Shown here: piece by piece, positions 1 through 13,600 of the stretch
How the letters are laid out: the number at the start of each line of letters is the position of its first letter
How positions within the stretch are numbered: the first letter of the stretch is position 1
Assembly (NCBI RefSeq): GCF_013426205.1
Contig: NC_089422.1
Span: 3,286,001-3,350,000 of the forward strand
From: Metarhizium brunneum
Lineage: Eukaryota > Ascomycota > Sordariomycetes > Hypocreales > Clavicipitaceae
Direction of reading: 5' to 3'
Length of the DNA stretch: 64,000 nt
Program-made: the position numbers and the translations under genes
Notes under the pieces: generated by a model
Seen by the model: the letters and a program-made list of their open reading frames with translations, nothing else
Databases searched by the model: none
What the model was told of the DNA's origin: nothing

Positions 1-1951
1 AAAACTAAGCGCCACATTATTAGTATCCCCATTTTATCTCCGGCCCTTCTCCCTTCAGCTGGATGAAAAAAACTCGACCCCAGCCGACGGCCATAGCGCA
101 GCGGTCGACAACCTCTCCCATTGCGTCTGGTGGCATTGCCACCACCTCATTCTCCGTCCTCGAGTCCCACATAGACTCCATACATATTTATGCAGACAGG
201 TCTTAGCAACGGCATCAAAGATCAAAAGCACGGCATGGTACAAAAGTGGTGCCCTCTCTGATTCATTGACAAAAAAAAAAAAAAACGTTGGTGGCCACAG
301 GCGAGCTGGTGAGCTGGTGAATTACTACTGCGCAGCTCGCAAACCAAAGGGGCGTGTGCGCACCCCACACACGAATTGCCCTTTAGGTCGAATTGCAAGT
401 GCGGTCTGGTACCATTGCACTATCGATTCTCATACCCCTCGTCCAAAGTTTAAAGATACTTGGACAGCTTCTGTTGACTGAATGATTTTGATTTTGCAGC
501 GTGGCACGCAATTTTCCCGAGCACGTACCACACAGCAGCATATTCCATGTCCTCCATCTCACCCTAGTAAACACCGCGGCTGTGCTTCATTTGGGTCGCA
601 AGGAGCCATCTAATGAATGCAACATCCAGAAATATACAGTGCCGCATGTAAAAATGAACAAGACGAGTCACGTCCCGGAGAAGGCAGTACCGTACTATCG
701 AATGTTACCCATGTTTGTGTGCTATCGAAGCTTTGTTTGTTTGATTTCCTAGCCTCCATCATCATTCAAGGCATGAATCCAGAATCCAAGCCCTACCAAA
801 CCCAACTAGAGCCCTGCGCCATATGCCGCAAAGAGGGAAAAAGGCTAAGGACTAGGTAAATAAATCAAAGGGAAAAGAAAGATCTATAAACTACTTCGTT
901 CCCTACAATTAAAAACAAACTGCGACGGAGTCTTCGGCCATATATTGACCAGGAAAAGAAAAACATCGCAACCTTATAGGGCAGGAAATGACTGTAAAGC
1001 ATCGCCCTCATGCACACACCTACGTACACACACACACACACACACAGTCACCAGCGCGTACACATATCTTAATAAAAGCCATCACATATTGTGCTTCTGC
1101 CAGAGCGAACCCGGCAGCCCGTTTCGCACGCTTGGGTATAATGTAACATAGGGGGACAAAAACCCATCCAAGACACCACCAATTCATGCCAGACACGATC
1201 TTACTCGCTGGCCTGTTCCACACTCTAGGTGCGTCAGCAGCCGGTTGGCCCGGCGCCATGCGTAGACAAGGATCGCCGGCTTCAGCCTACCCAAAACTGC
1301 AAGCCACACACGCTCAGTTCGGTTGCAGAACGGGAAGAAAACTCAGGATGCAGCATACAGCAAGTGCCGGCAAACTCCCAAGGCGAATCTTATCCATTGC
1401 CACCAAGCCCAGGCCCAGGGTGTTGTTGATAATCAGAGCCTAGTCAAGCCACAGAGCAGCGTGAACAATAGCGGACGGGAATATCCGAACAAAACGTAAA
1501 AATTGGCGAAATGTAGTCGGTCAGACCGGCCGATTGTTAGGCCTCCTCCGTCAGTATAACCGCATCCATTTGCTTTTGCAGGCATGTCTTGTTTGAACCT
1601 GCCAATATTGTTCGAGGCGCTAACACACAATGATGGACAACCTGAAAAAAAGCTTCGTCTACTTTGAGTCGTCAGATGCTGAAACTGAACTGTCCTAATC
1701 TTGATCTCGCATTTTGTATTTCAGTCCGGATCGCAATCACCATTGCAGTCCAGTTGTCCCACCGGAACTCCGTAAATAAAAGATATATAAATCAAACAGA
1801 TATCGTGGCGTCGTACTATGTCATGCATTGTGCAATATGGCGCAATACAGACGCATGATTCCCGCATTCAACCTTCGCTTTGATCGCGCAGATAGAGCCG
1901 TCCATTGTTGGGAATAGTCGTAAGAAGGAAAAAAATTGAGCAGCATGCCGG
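1..1951. other. Non-coding flank downstream of the C2H2 gene
   Basis: I see no gene in this stretch. All open frames are short (85 codons or fewer), overlap on both strands and show no recognisable domain. A (CA)n microsatellite of about 20 bases lies near 1026-1046. One partial copy of the intergenic word described elsewhere, ACTCCGTA, is near 1768. The stretch probably includes the 3' untranslated region of the zinc-finger gene that ends at 1952. Confidence 0.6.
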
Positions 1952-3999
1952 TCATCGCGGTGTAGGGTCTTCATCCATCATACATGCATTTTCAAGCATG
2001 TTTGTCCATTTACCGCTAGTTCCCGCATGACTATGTTTCAAGTGCTGCCGAAAATGGTCCGCTCTATAAAATTTCTTGGAGGAGTTGCACTCGCCAAATT
2101 TGTGAACATCTTGTAGGTGACGGATACGATCATCCCAGTCTTGGTCCGTGGCGTGTTTTGGGACAATTCCTCTGGACAAGGACCCATTGCCAGGTCCTCT
2201 ACCTGAGCGAAAAAAATCTTCACCACAATAGCCGCAAGTATCGGCTTCTCCGGGACGGGTTGTCGAATCATGAAACGCACGATCATAGCCGGAAAGTGCT
2301 GAACACGACCACGAATGTCGGCGAACATGGAGCGAGTTCTGGTGTCGCTCAGCCTCATTTTTGTTCTTGAAACGATTGCCACAGAATGAACATTCATACT
2401 GTTTCTCAGCCTCATGAGCACTGTGTGTTCTGTCAGTATGGTAAGAAACTTAAGGGGGGATTGAATACAACGGAGCCAGGAGAACGAAAAAACTTCCCAG
2501 GATTCATGAAGCCCGGGGGGAAGACGTACCTGAGCTCTTCCGCCGTGTCAAACTTCTTCGGCTTTTTAGGGCAGCACTCGCACATAAGAACTGGCTGAAC
2601 CTTAGACCCCGCAGGTTTTTGAATATCTGCTAGTTTTCTCGGGCTTGTTCCGGAGATGGTTCGTCCATGTGTATTACCTCTGCCAGAGACAGAGTTTCGA
2701 GGACTGTGGTTCAATGAAGCGGGTGTTGTGTACGGCGAATTGCAAGACGTAGGTGAGATACCACCGGGAGAGGCGGCACCAGGAGATCGGCGGCCGAACG
2801 ACATTGCAGTGGTTACACTGGAGGGCGGTATGGACATAGTAGAGATGTAAGAATTGGAACGAGAGATAGCCGCAGAGGACATGGATGATAAAGACGAAGC
2901 CTGGGGCATGACAGTGAGCCGAGGCGTTGGAGAGCCACGGGAACCAAGTTCTCGTCGGCGAATATCGCTCGAGACTCCGTGGAGTAAAGAATCTCCTGCT
3001 GGAGGACTAGCTGCCCTTCGTTTGTGGCCTACGCTGGCATACGCTTCGTCTGGGTGAAGCCTCTTCGGTGATGTGGCCTCATCAATCTCCATATCTTCTA
3101 CACCAGTAAAATCATAACTGCCTTGAGTCGAAGATGCGTCGTCGCTATTATTTCGCTGTGAACGACCTCTTGGTGATTGGTCATAATCTGATCCATCCTT
3201 GGCAAAACGATGGTCCCCCGGGAAATGCCGAAATGGACCAGATCGAGGAGAAACGGCAGAGAAAATGGGCGTATCCGTCATTCTAGCAGATGAATCTAGT
3301 AGTGATCTGGTGTGAATAGGCAGTTGGACAGGCATGCTCAGGGTCGGGGCTCGACGGTCGGGTTGTCGTCGTACTTGCTCACTCAAGGCTGAGGATGTTG
3401 CTGATCGAGGCGACCTGTCAAATGTGCGGATCGGATTCAATTTCTTCTTCATGCTATCGCCATGCAAATCAGCTGCGGTCTGAAAGTGAAACTTGCTGTG
3501 GTGCAAGAATTCGGTGGGTCGAGAATCCCGAGTACTGGTGATAAGGTTAGTGAGTGTCGACAATGCCACTGCAGCCGTTTATTTTTGCCAAGTCTTACTC
3601 ATGACTTGCAGCAGCCACAAACCTTTCAGTTGCAGTGTAGCTTGCATAGCCCTCGTCGCCATTGGTGCTACTTCCAGTGCCTCTTCTCTTATAACTTGGT
3701 CTCTCGTCCATAAAGGACCCTGGGTGCATACTGCCGTACCCGCTGTGTGTAGATGAACTGAAGCGGTCGAGCGATTCCTTCTTCGAGTCTTCGGGATTAG
3801 CGGAACCCTCCAAAAATGGAAGATGGCGTGGTGGAGGTAGAGGAGGAGGGACGTCGTCTTTCGGATCGAGCCCAGGTATAGAAATTGCTGGGCTTCCGGA
3901 GAATTGCATATCGCGGTGCATGTTGTAACGTCCAGGGCCGGAGGACAGGATGCTCGGTAAACTGGGAGGAGGCTCCCGGTACTGTGGAGGGAAGGCCAT
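1952..3999 (-). CDS. C2H2 zinc-finger protein, probable transcription factor
   Basis: Three exons read 3999-3599, 3534-2530 and 2420-1952, giving 624 residues in a continuous frame. Introns are 3598-3535 (64 bp, donor GTAAGA, CTAAC branch site) and 2529-2421 (109 bp, donor GTACGT). The start is the ATG at 3999, opening MAFPPQYREPPPSLP. Residues 1 to about 440 are low-complexity, rich in Ser, Pro and Arg, as in many fungal regulators. The fingers are C-terminal. A Cys-rich segment (MCECCPKKPKKF...AHE) precedes a canonical finger C-x2-C-x12-H-x4-H near residue 479, followed by the RRHSWSC motif, a CGYCGEDF half-finger, and a conserved end containing FYRADHFRQHLKHSHAG. This tail is shared by a widespread family of uncharacterised ascomycete C2H2 proteins. 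DNA binding and a nuclear location are inferred from the fingers; the target genes are unknown. The gene stands alone beside a 23-kb gene-poor block. Confidence 0.9.
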
Positions 4000-4640
4000 T
4001 GCAGTTGATCAAGCCTTTCGTTTTACAGCCCCAGCCTTGGGTTATGTAGTACCGGATCGTACGGTTGACAGATAACGGTCGAGAGGCTGGCTGAAGACCG
4101 AAGGAGGCGGGCGAATGGGGTTCGGAGGGCAAAGTGATACGGCAAGCACTATCATTGATGAGTGAACACGCCCACCAGGGGCCGTTACGTGAGTCGTCTG
4201 TTTGCAGGATTCGAAGGCCAATTTATGACTCGGGTGGAAGATGAGGCTTCTGGGTGGCAATGGCGAGAGGGTGTTTGTTTGGTTCAAACGCAAGACCAGG
4301 GCAATTGTGGTAGCAGCGGGATCATCGATCCGTGTTGGAAGCGAAAACAAGAAAAAAGAAAGAAAAAACAGGAAAACCAGTGTAAAGGTATGGACAGGAG
4401 AAAGAAGAATGGAGAAAGCAAACAACTGAATAAACTTGACCGCAAAAACGAACAACCGGCGAGTGTTCAAGAGGACGCGAGTCCAAGGAAGAAGAAGGTG
4501 CGGGTATAAGGTATAAGTGAACAGCGAAGGGACCAGTTGACGGATAAGGTTCCCAAGGCTGGTACTCCGTAGTCGAGGGCTGTGGCTCGTTTTTGTTGCC
4601 TTCGGAGTGCGCAAGTGAGCAGGTGGAGGCTTTGCTATGG
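4000..4640 (-). promoter_or_regulatory. Pyrimidine-rich leader/promoter of the C2H2 gene
   Basis: Read on the minus strand, the interval just upstream of the start at 3999 contains a long CT-rich tract, densest around 4340-4510. Such tracts are common near transcription starts of filamentous fungal genes. An open frame of 190 codons (4614-4042) lies on the same strand within it and ends 42 bases before the start codon. Its Leu/Phe/Ser composition simply reflects the pyrimidine tract, so I do not treat it as a gene. One copy of TACTCCGTA is at 4563-4571. Confidence 0.4.
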
Positions 4641-7600
4641 GACCCGTGTGGTGACGACGACCTGGTGAATGGGGCGTGCCAGCAGGGTGTACTAAAGGGA
4701 GTGCGCGTAGCAGTAGAGGGGACTAGGCGTGTGCAATGGAAAAGTGGGTGACGGGCAGGGCAAGTGCAGGGCCGGGCAGGGAAAGAGCGCTGGCGGGTAA
4801 GTGCCCAGTCCCACGGGACCTAGGTACCCAGGTACTTGCCCGAGTGGCCAAGTGTACCAGCATCCTGCCTCATACCTCGCAGAACTCACAGCACTCCCTC
4901 ACCTCGTTCTCGAGCCGCCTCCTCCAGTGTCGAGCACCGATAAAGTATTCCGTACAACTAATACAACGTCCTAAATCGAGCAATCCACGCGTATTGAATA
5001 ACATCCCCAGGTTCCTATGCCTAAAGTACTTGGTGCTAAGTATCTACATGCTGGTAGGTAAACAGCTCTAGACCTTCGTGCCTCTCGGGGCCAACGAGGG
5101 TCCAGCGTGTGCATGTGCCCGCAATACTCGACAAACATCGCCTCATTCGGCTCGCTGCCGTTGCCCATTGGCTTGGGTCTGCCAGTTGTTATGTATCATG
5201 CATTTGCTATTCTAGGCATCGTTTGCATTGATTGTTACCGTCGGTTTATCAGTACGACTCGACGATTGACAGCTACTAGCGGAATTAGCAGGGCATTCGG
5301 TCCCATGCCCTTAGATGTCTAGACCGCGCGTGTGGCAAGACGTATTGTCCAGGTGTTGTTGATGTAGTTCCTGGCAGTACTCCGGCACATATGGTTGATG
5401 GGGTCACAAGCGAGAGCGAGAAGGATCCGAAAGACCGAACAACGAGTTGCTTGCTGCAAGGCAGATGGCAGGCCGCTTATAGAGGCAGAACTGTCGGTGG
5501 TATCGAAAGGAGCAAAATGAGAGGAGGGGTTGAGGGGGCCGTGATTCGTGCTGCTCCCAACAAGACTGCACATATGGACGTTCATAGTTGAGATGCGTAT
5601 GGGCCTGAGGGGGTCGAGAGAGCATCTAGGTGTGCCCATCTCTACATGCAGCTCTATCTTTAAATATCCATCCAAGCTAATCTTAGTTTCGAAGAGATGT
5701 GCAATAGTTTTGCAGTTGCTGGGACTCACCACGCACACATCCCTTCCGAACTCTTGGAAAGCGACATATCCGTTCTGGGCTGACTGTGACGCATGGTAGC
5801 ACCAGTTTCTGTGGCCTGGTGTTTATTCGCTACCTCGCACCACGCGTTCTAAGCGACTGACTAGGGAACCCTTACTCCACATCCACACGTGAGGTTTGCG
5901 ACGACTTTAGGCCATAACATCCATCATTACTCAGTTTCGTGATGTGCCACAGTAACGATGTGAGAGGACTGCGACTGCAATGGCGTAGTTAGCGGCGACC
6001 ACCAGACGCTCAAAGGAACGCCAACGGGGCAGTTGGCCGCGTGTGGTCGTCAGCCAGGCGAGAAAGTTCCAGGGTCGAGGGTCAACTGTTTGGGTGGTGT
6101 CTATCCGGAGTATCTGGCAGCTTAACACCCCTACCTACCTAGGTAGGTTGGTACTTGCTAAGTAGGTACCCAGATAGGTGCTTGAACGGATCTCGGGCAA
6201 GCTGGTAAAAGGGTGCATGGTATCAAATATCTTGTTATTGTCCCCTCTCTGTGTAACTGCCAGCTCAATCGCGCCCTGGCGGTGGGTAAGATTCCAGGCT
6301 TGCCCTGTATTTGGACAAACCAAGAAGATATTGCATATCTAGGAATTGACCAAACGCTCTAAAAGCTCCTGTACGGTCCTAAAATGACCCAAATGCAGAT
6401 TGATGCGACGGACGAAGAGGCGAAGTCCTCAAGAATTACCCAGATAGCCCGAACGCGCCACTGCCTCCGCTCCCGCAGACTATCATCCCTTCACCTGAGT
6501 CAGAGGGTCTGCTTCGAACTTGGAGAACAGGTCATGGAGTCTCGCTCAAAGGACAATAGCACATGTAGTGCCACCTCCGGTGAGTGCCAGAAATGGGCAC
6601 CTGGGCACAGGGCGCTGGGGTTCCGCGCAGCCATCAAATGATTGATGACCATGCTGGCGCCAGGGGCCAAACCTTGGTGCCAGCCATGGGGCGAGGGCTG
6701 GCATTTTCTGGGCTGGGATCTTCTGGCTTGCCCGAAATACTATCTGGCTGGCTGAACCCCAGAACCCGTGCATGCAAAGACAAGGAAGCGAGTGACGGGA
6801 AGCTCCTCGGCAAAGTCTCAGGACATGGGCTTGCTTGATGGGTACCAGAACCCAAGCTTTGGAAAGCCAGACAGGACGGATGGGGGGGTGGCATCTGGAT
6901 CATCTGGATGACAGTTCCCCGAGGGGGCGCATGTGAATGAGCTCCCTTGGTGCACATTCTAACTAGCCTGGTATATTAGATTCGGCGTACAGAGTGCAAG
7001 ACAGCACTTGAAAGCACAGAGCATACCTGGATGACGGTAGTTGCTCCGTCCTGAACCTGGAGGCCAAGTTCCAAGCGCAGAGTACCCAGACCCAAGTTAA
7101 GTACGAACTTGAGACTGAAGCAGGACATCCGGAGTCCACAGCAGCTGGCCAGCCATCTACTAGTATCAGCTTGCGCATTTGGGCAACCGGCTCGACGTGC
7201 CTTGAACCTTGAAGGGCCGGCCAAAGGGTCAGGATCGTTCAACCGTTGTTACACTCGCCCGCAGGCTTTGGTCGACGTTTTGGTACATGTCAATTGGATT
7301 CGTTGCGGTGAGAGCATCCCAACGCTCCGACATGGAGCGTTCAAGTGGGCACCTGGTCCCAGGCATGCATAAGTACTTAAGTACTTAGTACTTTAAGTAA
7401 TGAAGGAGCCGAGATAGGCACCTCTTTAGGCTACTTCAGTACCTACATGTAGAGGCAAAGCCCCAGCGAGGTACCTGCCTAGGCGCTGAGTACCTTAGGC
7501 CGCGTACATATTATACAAAGGCAGAAGTACCGTGTGCAGTACCAAGGATTCTTTACAATCTTTACAATTGCTCCAGTCAGGAACAGAATGCATGCTCTCA

Positions 7601-10600
7601 TCCATTAACACAACAATCCACACAAGCCCTGGATCAACAAACACCTGCTTCCTTCTCAGCCCTGGTCTCCTGCACCTCACTCTACCCATACGCCATATTG
7701 CATAGTGCCATCAATTAACTGTTGCTTGCCCCGTCTGTCATTTTGGCTTTGTCAGTTTTGCTCCTGGGCCGTTGTGCTCGCTCTTACTCTTCCTGCATCT
7801 GGATGCTCAAAGACTGGGCTTGCTCCTCTGATGGACTCGGGGAGCCAACATTGACTGTCCTAACTGTGAGTTACGGAATAAGGATTGCCTGAGGAGTGGA
7901 TGGGGCTGACAAGATGAGGACAACCGTTGATGATCATTGGCATCAATGGTTGCTTCTCCAGTCACCTTACTGGGGCCGCCATTGACGCCATTGGCCTTGT
8001 CCAGGCTTCACTGCGACGGATTACCTCACGAGATCCACCAAACTTTGGTTTCTCGAAGATCCACCAGGAATCTACCACCCGTACCAGCATTCGGCCGACC
8101 GACAACAGCGAGATTGGGGCTACCGCGACGGGCAGCCTTGATAATCTTCATCCTGTATTGCAAGCTGCGTTAAGCCATCAAGTACGCTTGACTAAATCTG
8201 AGGCGAGCGAGCCATGGACGCCTTATTTGGGCATCATTTGGCTGACCGACCTGCATGAGGCTCAAAGGCGGCCACTTGATGCCCACTCCATACATGGTTT
8301 GTGATACGCCATACGGCAGCATAGGCGCTTCATTCCGAGATCTTCTACACCATTACGAAAGTTCGTGACTTGCGACATGGGGGGCAGATCAAGCCTGAGC
8401 CTACCAAGGCTGAATCAAGATCCAACCAAGGCAGTTTCTGTTTCAGCTCGTGGACCTGAACAAGACTTGAGGAATCACACCGGGTGTACCAAGTTCCCCA
8501 AAACACCAATGGGCTCAACTCCCGCTTGAACGCATATTTCCAGGCTCATTTATGGTTCCCTACTATTCATGATACATTTGTTCTTTCAGTCTATGAGATG
8601 GCTTCCATTGCCTACCTGAAGTACCATCGAATGAATACGGTGTGCTCACATTTGAGTCTACTGGGACAGAGGCAAGGGCGAATTCCGCCCGCAAAGAAAA
8701 GAGGCAACGCATAATTGACACAGTCAGGCACCTGCATGTCCTGATGTACACTATTGGATAGTGAGATATGCTAGCTTAGACGGCGATGTGGCATCCATGT
8801 TGCCAGAAAACGTGTCTTGAGAAACTCTGTTCGACATTTGCTGCCTCACAAAGTGGTTGGCGGATGCTTGTGGCTGGCCACGTCCCCGTCATCCCGATAA
8901 CGGCAATCATTGGGTCTGGGAGGGTAGACAGGATACTATTCAACTGTGATTTTCTTGAACAATTTACTCCGAGCTGAATAGTTTGCGATTCAGCCCTAAC
9001 ATACACTGGTCCAGGCCACGAGGTATATACGACAGGCTATGAGGGCGTATGGGCTCAGCAGATCGGCTTAATCGGATCTGTACAAGGCACAACAAACCGT
9101 CTCGGCTGACACTCTCTGAAGACAACGAATAGCAAACAGGTATGTACAGCCGCAAAACGATGATTTGCGGGGCCCATGTTTCCGCGAATCTGGTCAAGGA
9201 AACGGAACGATTGACACATGCAAAGTAGAAGAGACCATGTGTTGAAATCAATCCTGTCACTGCGATGCCGGCCTGACAGACTATTGCACTGCAAGTGGTG
9301 TTATCTGCAGGCCGGTGTCAGCCTTTCTTTTTTTTTTAATTTCTCTGTCTTATCTCTGCGATACATGCGTGTCAGCTAAGGCATTGTGAGAGTTGCAGCC
9401 GACAGATTCGCCATTGATGGACAAAAGGATATTCCGTCCTCCATCAGGATACAAAGCAACTTTGCGACACGGAATACCAGCCTGCATTACACCAATCCCC
9501 TCTCCAGATGGAGGAGGGTGTCGTCAATATTGGGTTGGAAAACAATCCAATGTCCTGCTGTGCAACAATTAGCCAGCCCTCTACTGGCTGCCCTCTGAAT
9601 TACTAGTCTAAAAATTGCTAAGTGCTGTCTGCTGGCGCGGGATCAAAGACCTCAGCGCCCACTTGCCACCAGTTCAGCTCTGAGGAACTTGGCACGAGCC
9701 CCAGATATAATATCCACTTGTTTAATAGAGCTGGCTTATCTACTTGGGACATAGGATCCTCCTGCAAAGAAGAGACCTGCCCCGGACGGAGTAATCATTC
9801 CGTCATGTTCAATATTGTTGCCGAAACATGCCTGCGGGCACGACAAGTAGCGTTGCAGAAGAAAGTGTAGCTGCCACCGGAGTACCCGGCCGACATTTTT
9901 ATACCTCTCGGTAGATACCTACAGGATATGGGCGAGCAGCCTCTCGGGCAAATTATCATGAAATCTTGCACAGCTGCCAAAGGCAACATCAAAGAGACAG
10001 ATGTCGCAGGATTTCGACGTCTCTTCCTTGCCGCACCTCAACCGAATGTTAACACAGTAAAGACAAATACAACATGCCAATCGCAAAAGCCCAAAACAGC
10101 ATGATTGAAAACGCAGGTACCAGCGCTCTCAGCCCGTTTTCGTATCAAGTTGCTTTTGGAACAAGGCCTTCCCGTCACAGCTGAAAGATGGTAGACGAGG
10201 ACGTGTCACGAATCCTGATTGGCACGAGGCTTGGCTCGGGAGTTTGAGCGGGAGATGCTGGCAGCCCCGGTACACCAGTCCCAGCTCGTCGAAATTTCAG
10301 CAGAGAGAGCCTTTGTTCGCCATCACCTAACTGCTAATAACTCCGTGTAAGACCCGCAATAGCATTCAGCCCTACCAACACCTGTTGTGTTCAAAGTTGG
10401 TCATAAGCGCCTTACACCCCACTGCCCCATGGGACTCCGCGCATTTTGGAGCAGGGCGTGTAAGACCAGGCCCTCAGATCTTGGGTGTAGATGTGCCGAA
10501 TTATGCACATTTTTACTTCCGGCTGAGCGTATGCACAAATCTTGTGCAACCCGCATTTGTCTGACTGTCGATTCTTCATCGAATGACGGCAAGCGACTTC

Positions 10601-10630
10601 CAATATTAAACAGAAGCCAGCCCTAAATTA
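4641..10630. other. Gene-poor block, left part
   Basis: No coding region is supportable. Open frames are short, occur on all frames and have no recognisable domains. The visible structure is clusters of short palindromic words built from GGTACC, CCTAGG and AGTACT: about 4818-4840, 6125-6185, 7370-7400 and 7470-7500. Base composition appears close to that of the rest of the window, with no AT-rich collapse that would indicate heavy repeat-induced point mutation. Confidence 0.6.
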
Positions 10631-13600
10631 TTATTATTTTTGTAAAAAAAAAATAAAAGAAAGAAAGGGAAAAAAAGAAAACAGGAAAAAACGGGGGTTT
10701 GGGGGGATGAGAACACAGTTGAAAATAAGACGATGCTCAAGGTTGGCTGGCCCTCATTCATCTCTCTTTTCTCTTGATTTCTTTTGTCCGCTTGGGATCA
10801 GGCCCTCAACAGAAGATGGCGACACGACTCGCACTTGACCGGCTCAACCTGACACCATTGTTACTTTCCAAGGCATTTCTGGAGCATGAAACCGCTGAGA
10901 AGCTTCAGCTTACCCACACACCGGCGCCATGCCCACGAATCATATTACTACCAAGAACTCCCACTGTTTTAGTGTTGGCGTCGGTACTAGTAGTAGTATG
11001 AAGTATGCAGAAAATTGTAGCCAACGGCCAAGGTAGATCGCCTACACTCTCTTCCAAGGCCAACCAATCTTAATACAAGACCGGATGGAGTTGAGCGGCC
11101 CCGGCGCATAGGAATTCTGCCACAAGCTGGAGCTTTGATTTGGCCACCAGCAATGACCAACGGTTGAACATATTGTTCCCAGCTATTGAATATTGCCTAC
11201 AATCAACTTCACGTTGGCTTAGAAATTTGATTAGCATCAAGTTAGCCGGAGGCTGGCTCTACCACTGCCTGGCTAGCATGGCGTTGTTTCATCACGGCAT
11301 TCTTTCGCGAACTCGCCTGGTCGTTTGCTGACGAAAGGAACAAACAGACCAACGGACCCACGGCGCCATGGGACCACGTCAGTCAGCCGTCAATTTGCAA
11401 AAGCAATTTGGTTGAGAATACGGAGTACGGAGTACGGTGGTCGAGATGGGACTGAACTCTCAGTGCTGTTGGGGTGCTCGGAATGTGAGATTGAAATATT
11501 ATCTTAAAACTCCTGCTTTTAAGAACGAATGTGCAAGTGGACGAACTGGTGGGCACATGTCATTCGACCAAACAAGCTAACTCAAGGATCCTACCAAGCA
11601 CACTATATTTTTATTCGCATCATGAGGGCTCCCTGGCCAGAGACGCTATACTGGTCCGCATCCAGAACGGACGCTTGACATACTGTGCCACACCTTGTAG
11701 GGCCAAGAGCCGTAGGGCCGAGAGCAGCAGGACTCTGCAACCCTTCTTGAATAAGAGCTTCCCAACTGGACCTCAGCGGGGTGAAGGCCAATCGAGATCC
11801 ATCCAGGTCAGTCAGCCGGCACTGGTCCCCCGGAGACTGCAGGCTTGGTCCTCGCTGGAGAAGTGACAATCACACCGGACTGTTTCTCTGACGGCGGCTC
11901 CAGACGACAGCTCGCCCGAAAGTGCGGCCGACAGGGTAGCCCCGACGGTGGATGACGGGTTAGCATGACGCGCTGGACGTCACTTTAAGCCGCTGGATGT
12001 TTGATCAATTAGCGGAGATCCTAGGTATCTGACATAACCAAACCTGTGTGGTTGGAGTGGACCTTGCCGCCGTTTACCGCCGCCCCCAATGACGCAAGGT
12101 CAGGGCGAGAAGCAGTTCTGGCATCGAGTCTCAAACCCAAAAATCACTGATATGCCACAAGGAGGTTGTACCTGTTCAGCAGCATTTCATGGCGGTATTA
12201 GACGCCAATCTCCTTTGAGCATTCTCTGGTTCTGCGCCTTGTCCTATCCCAGGAGGAACCCTGACGCATGTCGACAGCTGCTGATATATGTATAGAACTA
12301 GCCATTGTGGAGGCTCTTGGGATTCTGAGAAGAATTCTCGGGGAAAGATGCACTCCTTTCCCGAGTGACTTGACAGGGCCGGCCACACTAGCTGACGATG
12401 AGCAGGTTTACCCAGGCAGGCCAAACATTGGGCGCGGATCTCTCCCGGCTTTAGTTCTAAGCAATTCCCCTTGAGTGCCGTGGCAAACGTGGGTCTCACC
12501 GTCGAGACAAGCATCTCTGCCACTACAGTGCTTATGCGGTGCAGGTGTGAACCGTCCCTCTTCGCTGCCCCAGACAAACATGCTGATGTACCAGAGGAAA
12601 TCAAATACCGCCAACATACGGAGTAATATTGAGAACGCAATGAGACGTTATACAACGCCCTACCCAGGTTCATCAGCCAGACGCTCCACTTGCAAGCGCC
12701 CAAGACCACCGACCGGTTTGGCCATACATACTACAGCATCATCACTTCGAAAAGCAATCATAAAACACGCGGGAAACAAGCCCCCGTCAAAAGACCATTT
12801 TTCGCACATTGAATACAGGCAGTCCAATTCGGAACTAGTGATTAGGACCCGTATAGTCCAACGGCGGCAGTAAATGGTATACACCCAATCACCTGCTGTG
12901 GCAAGCTTTAAGCTAGAACCAACCCTGACTGGCGGCGTCATCCTGTTTCACTACCTGTGGTGCTGTCGTGGATCTCTTCGAAACGATGCCACGTCAACTG
13001 AGGATGGAATGGATTTTACCAGCACTGTGATAATCTCTTCACAGAACAGCGGGAAGTTGACGTCCGGCGTTATTTCCACATTAGACAGTCCCCTTTTTTC
13101 TTTCGTCTTGTTCATCAAATCTTTGTTCGCAGCATTTTTATCTGGGCAAAAGATTTCACCCTCCCCATTATACTACCCCGTAACGATCCACGACATGGTG
13201 GTAGTTCCCCTCTTTTTCGGACTTGGCCCTATCCAAGCCTCAAGTGAATACGCGTCACGGCCAAACAAGACTATGTACAAATGTCAATCAGCGAAATATC
13301 ACATGAATGGTGAGTGAAGGGGTCATAACACCTTTTCCTTATCGAAGCCAGATTCCTTGTTTGTGTTGGTGGCACAAATTGCGCACGCACATCATCCAAG
13401 GTGATAATGGTTTGTGGACGATAGGGGCCACGGACCAATGCATCCACTTACACAACCATACTCTTAACATATTTTTTTCTTTTCCTTTCTTTTGATCCCT
13501 TTTTTTTTCTCCAAGAGAGAACCTCATGATGCAAAGCATAGCCTCTCCTACTATCTCACGGACGTGTGGTCAAGTAAGTCGCAGAGAATGTGATGGCTCC

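Noticed and set aside
4042..4614. 190-codon frame just upstream of, and on the same strand as, the C2H2 gene
   Set aside because: Leu/Ser/Phe-rich translation of a pyrimidine tract. It does not join the downstream frame and is too long for a typical upstream ORF.
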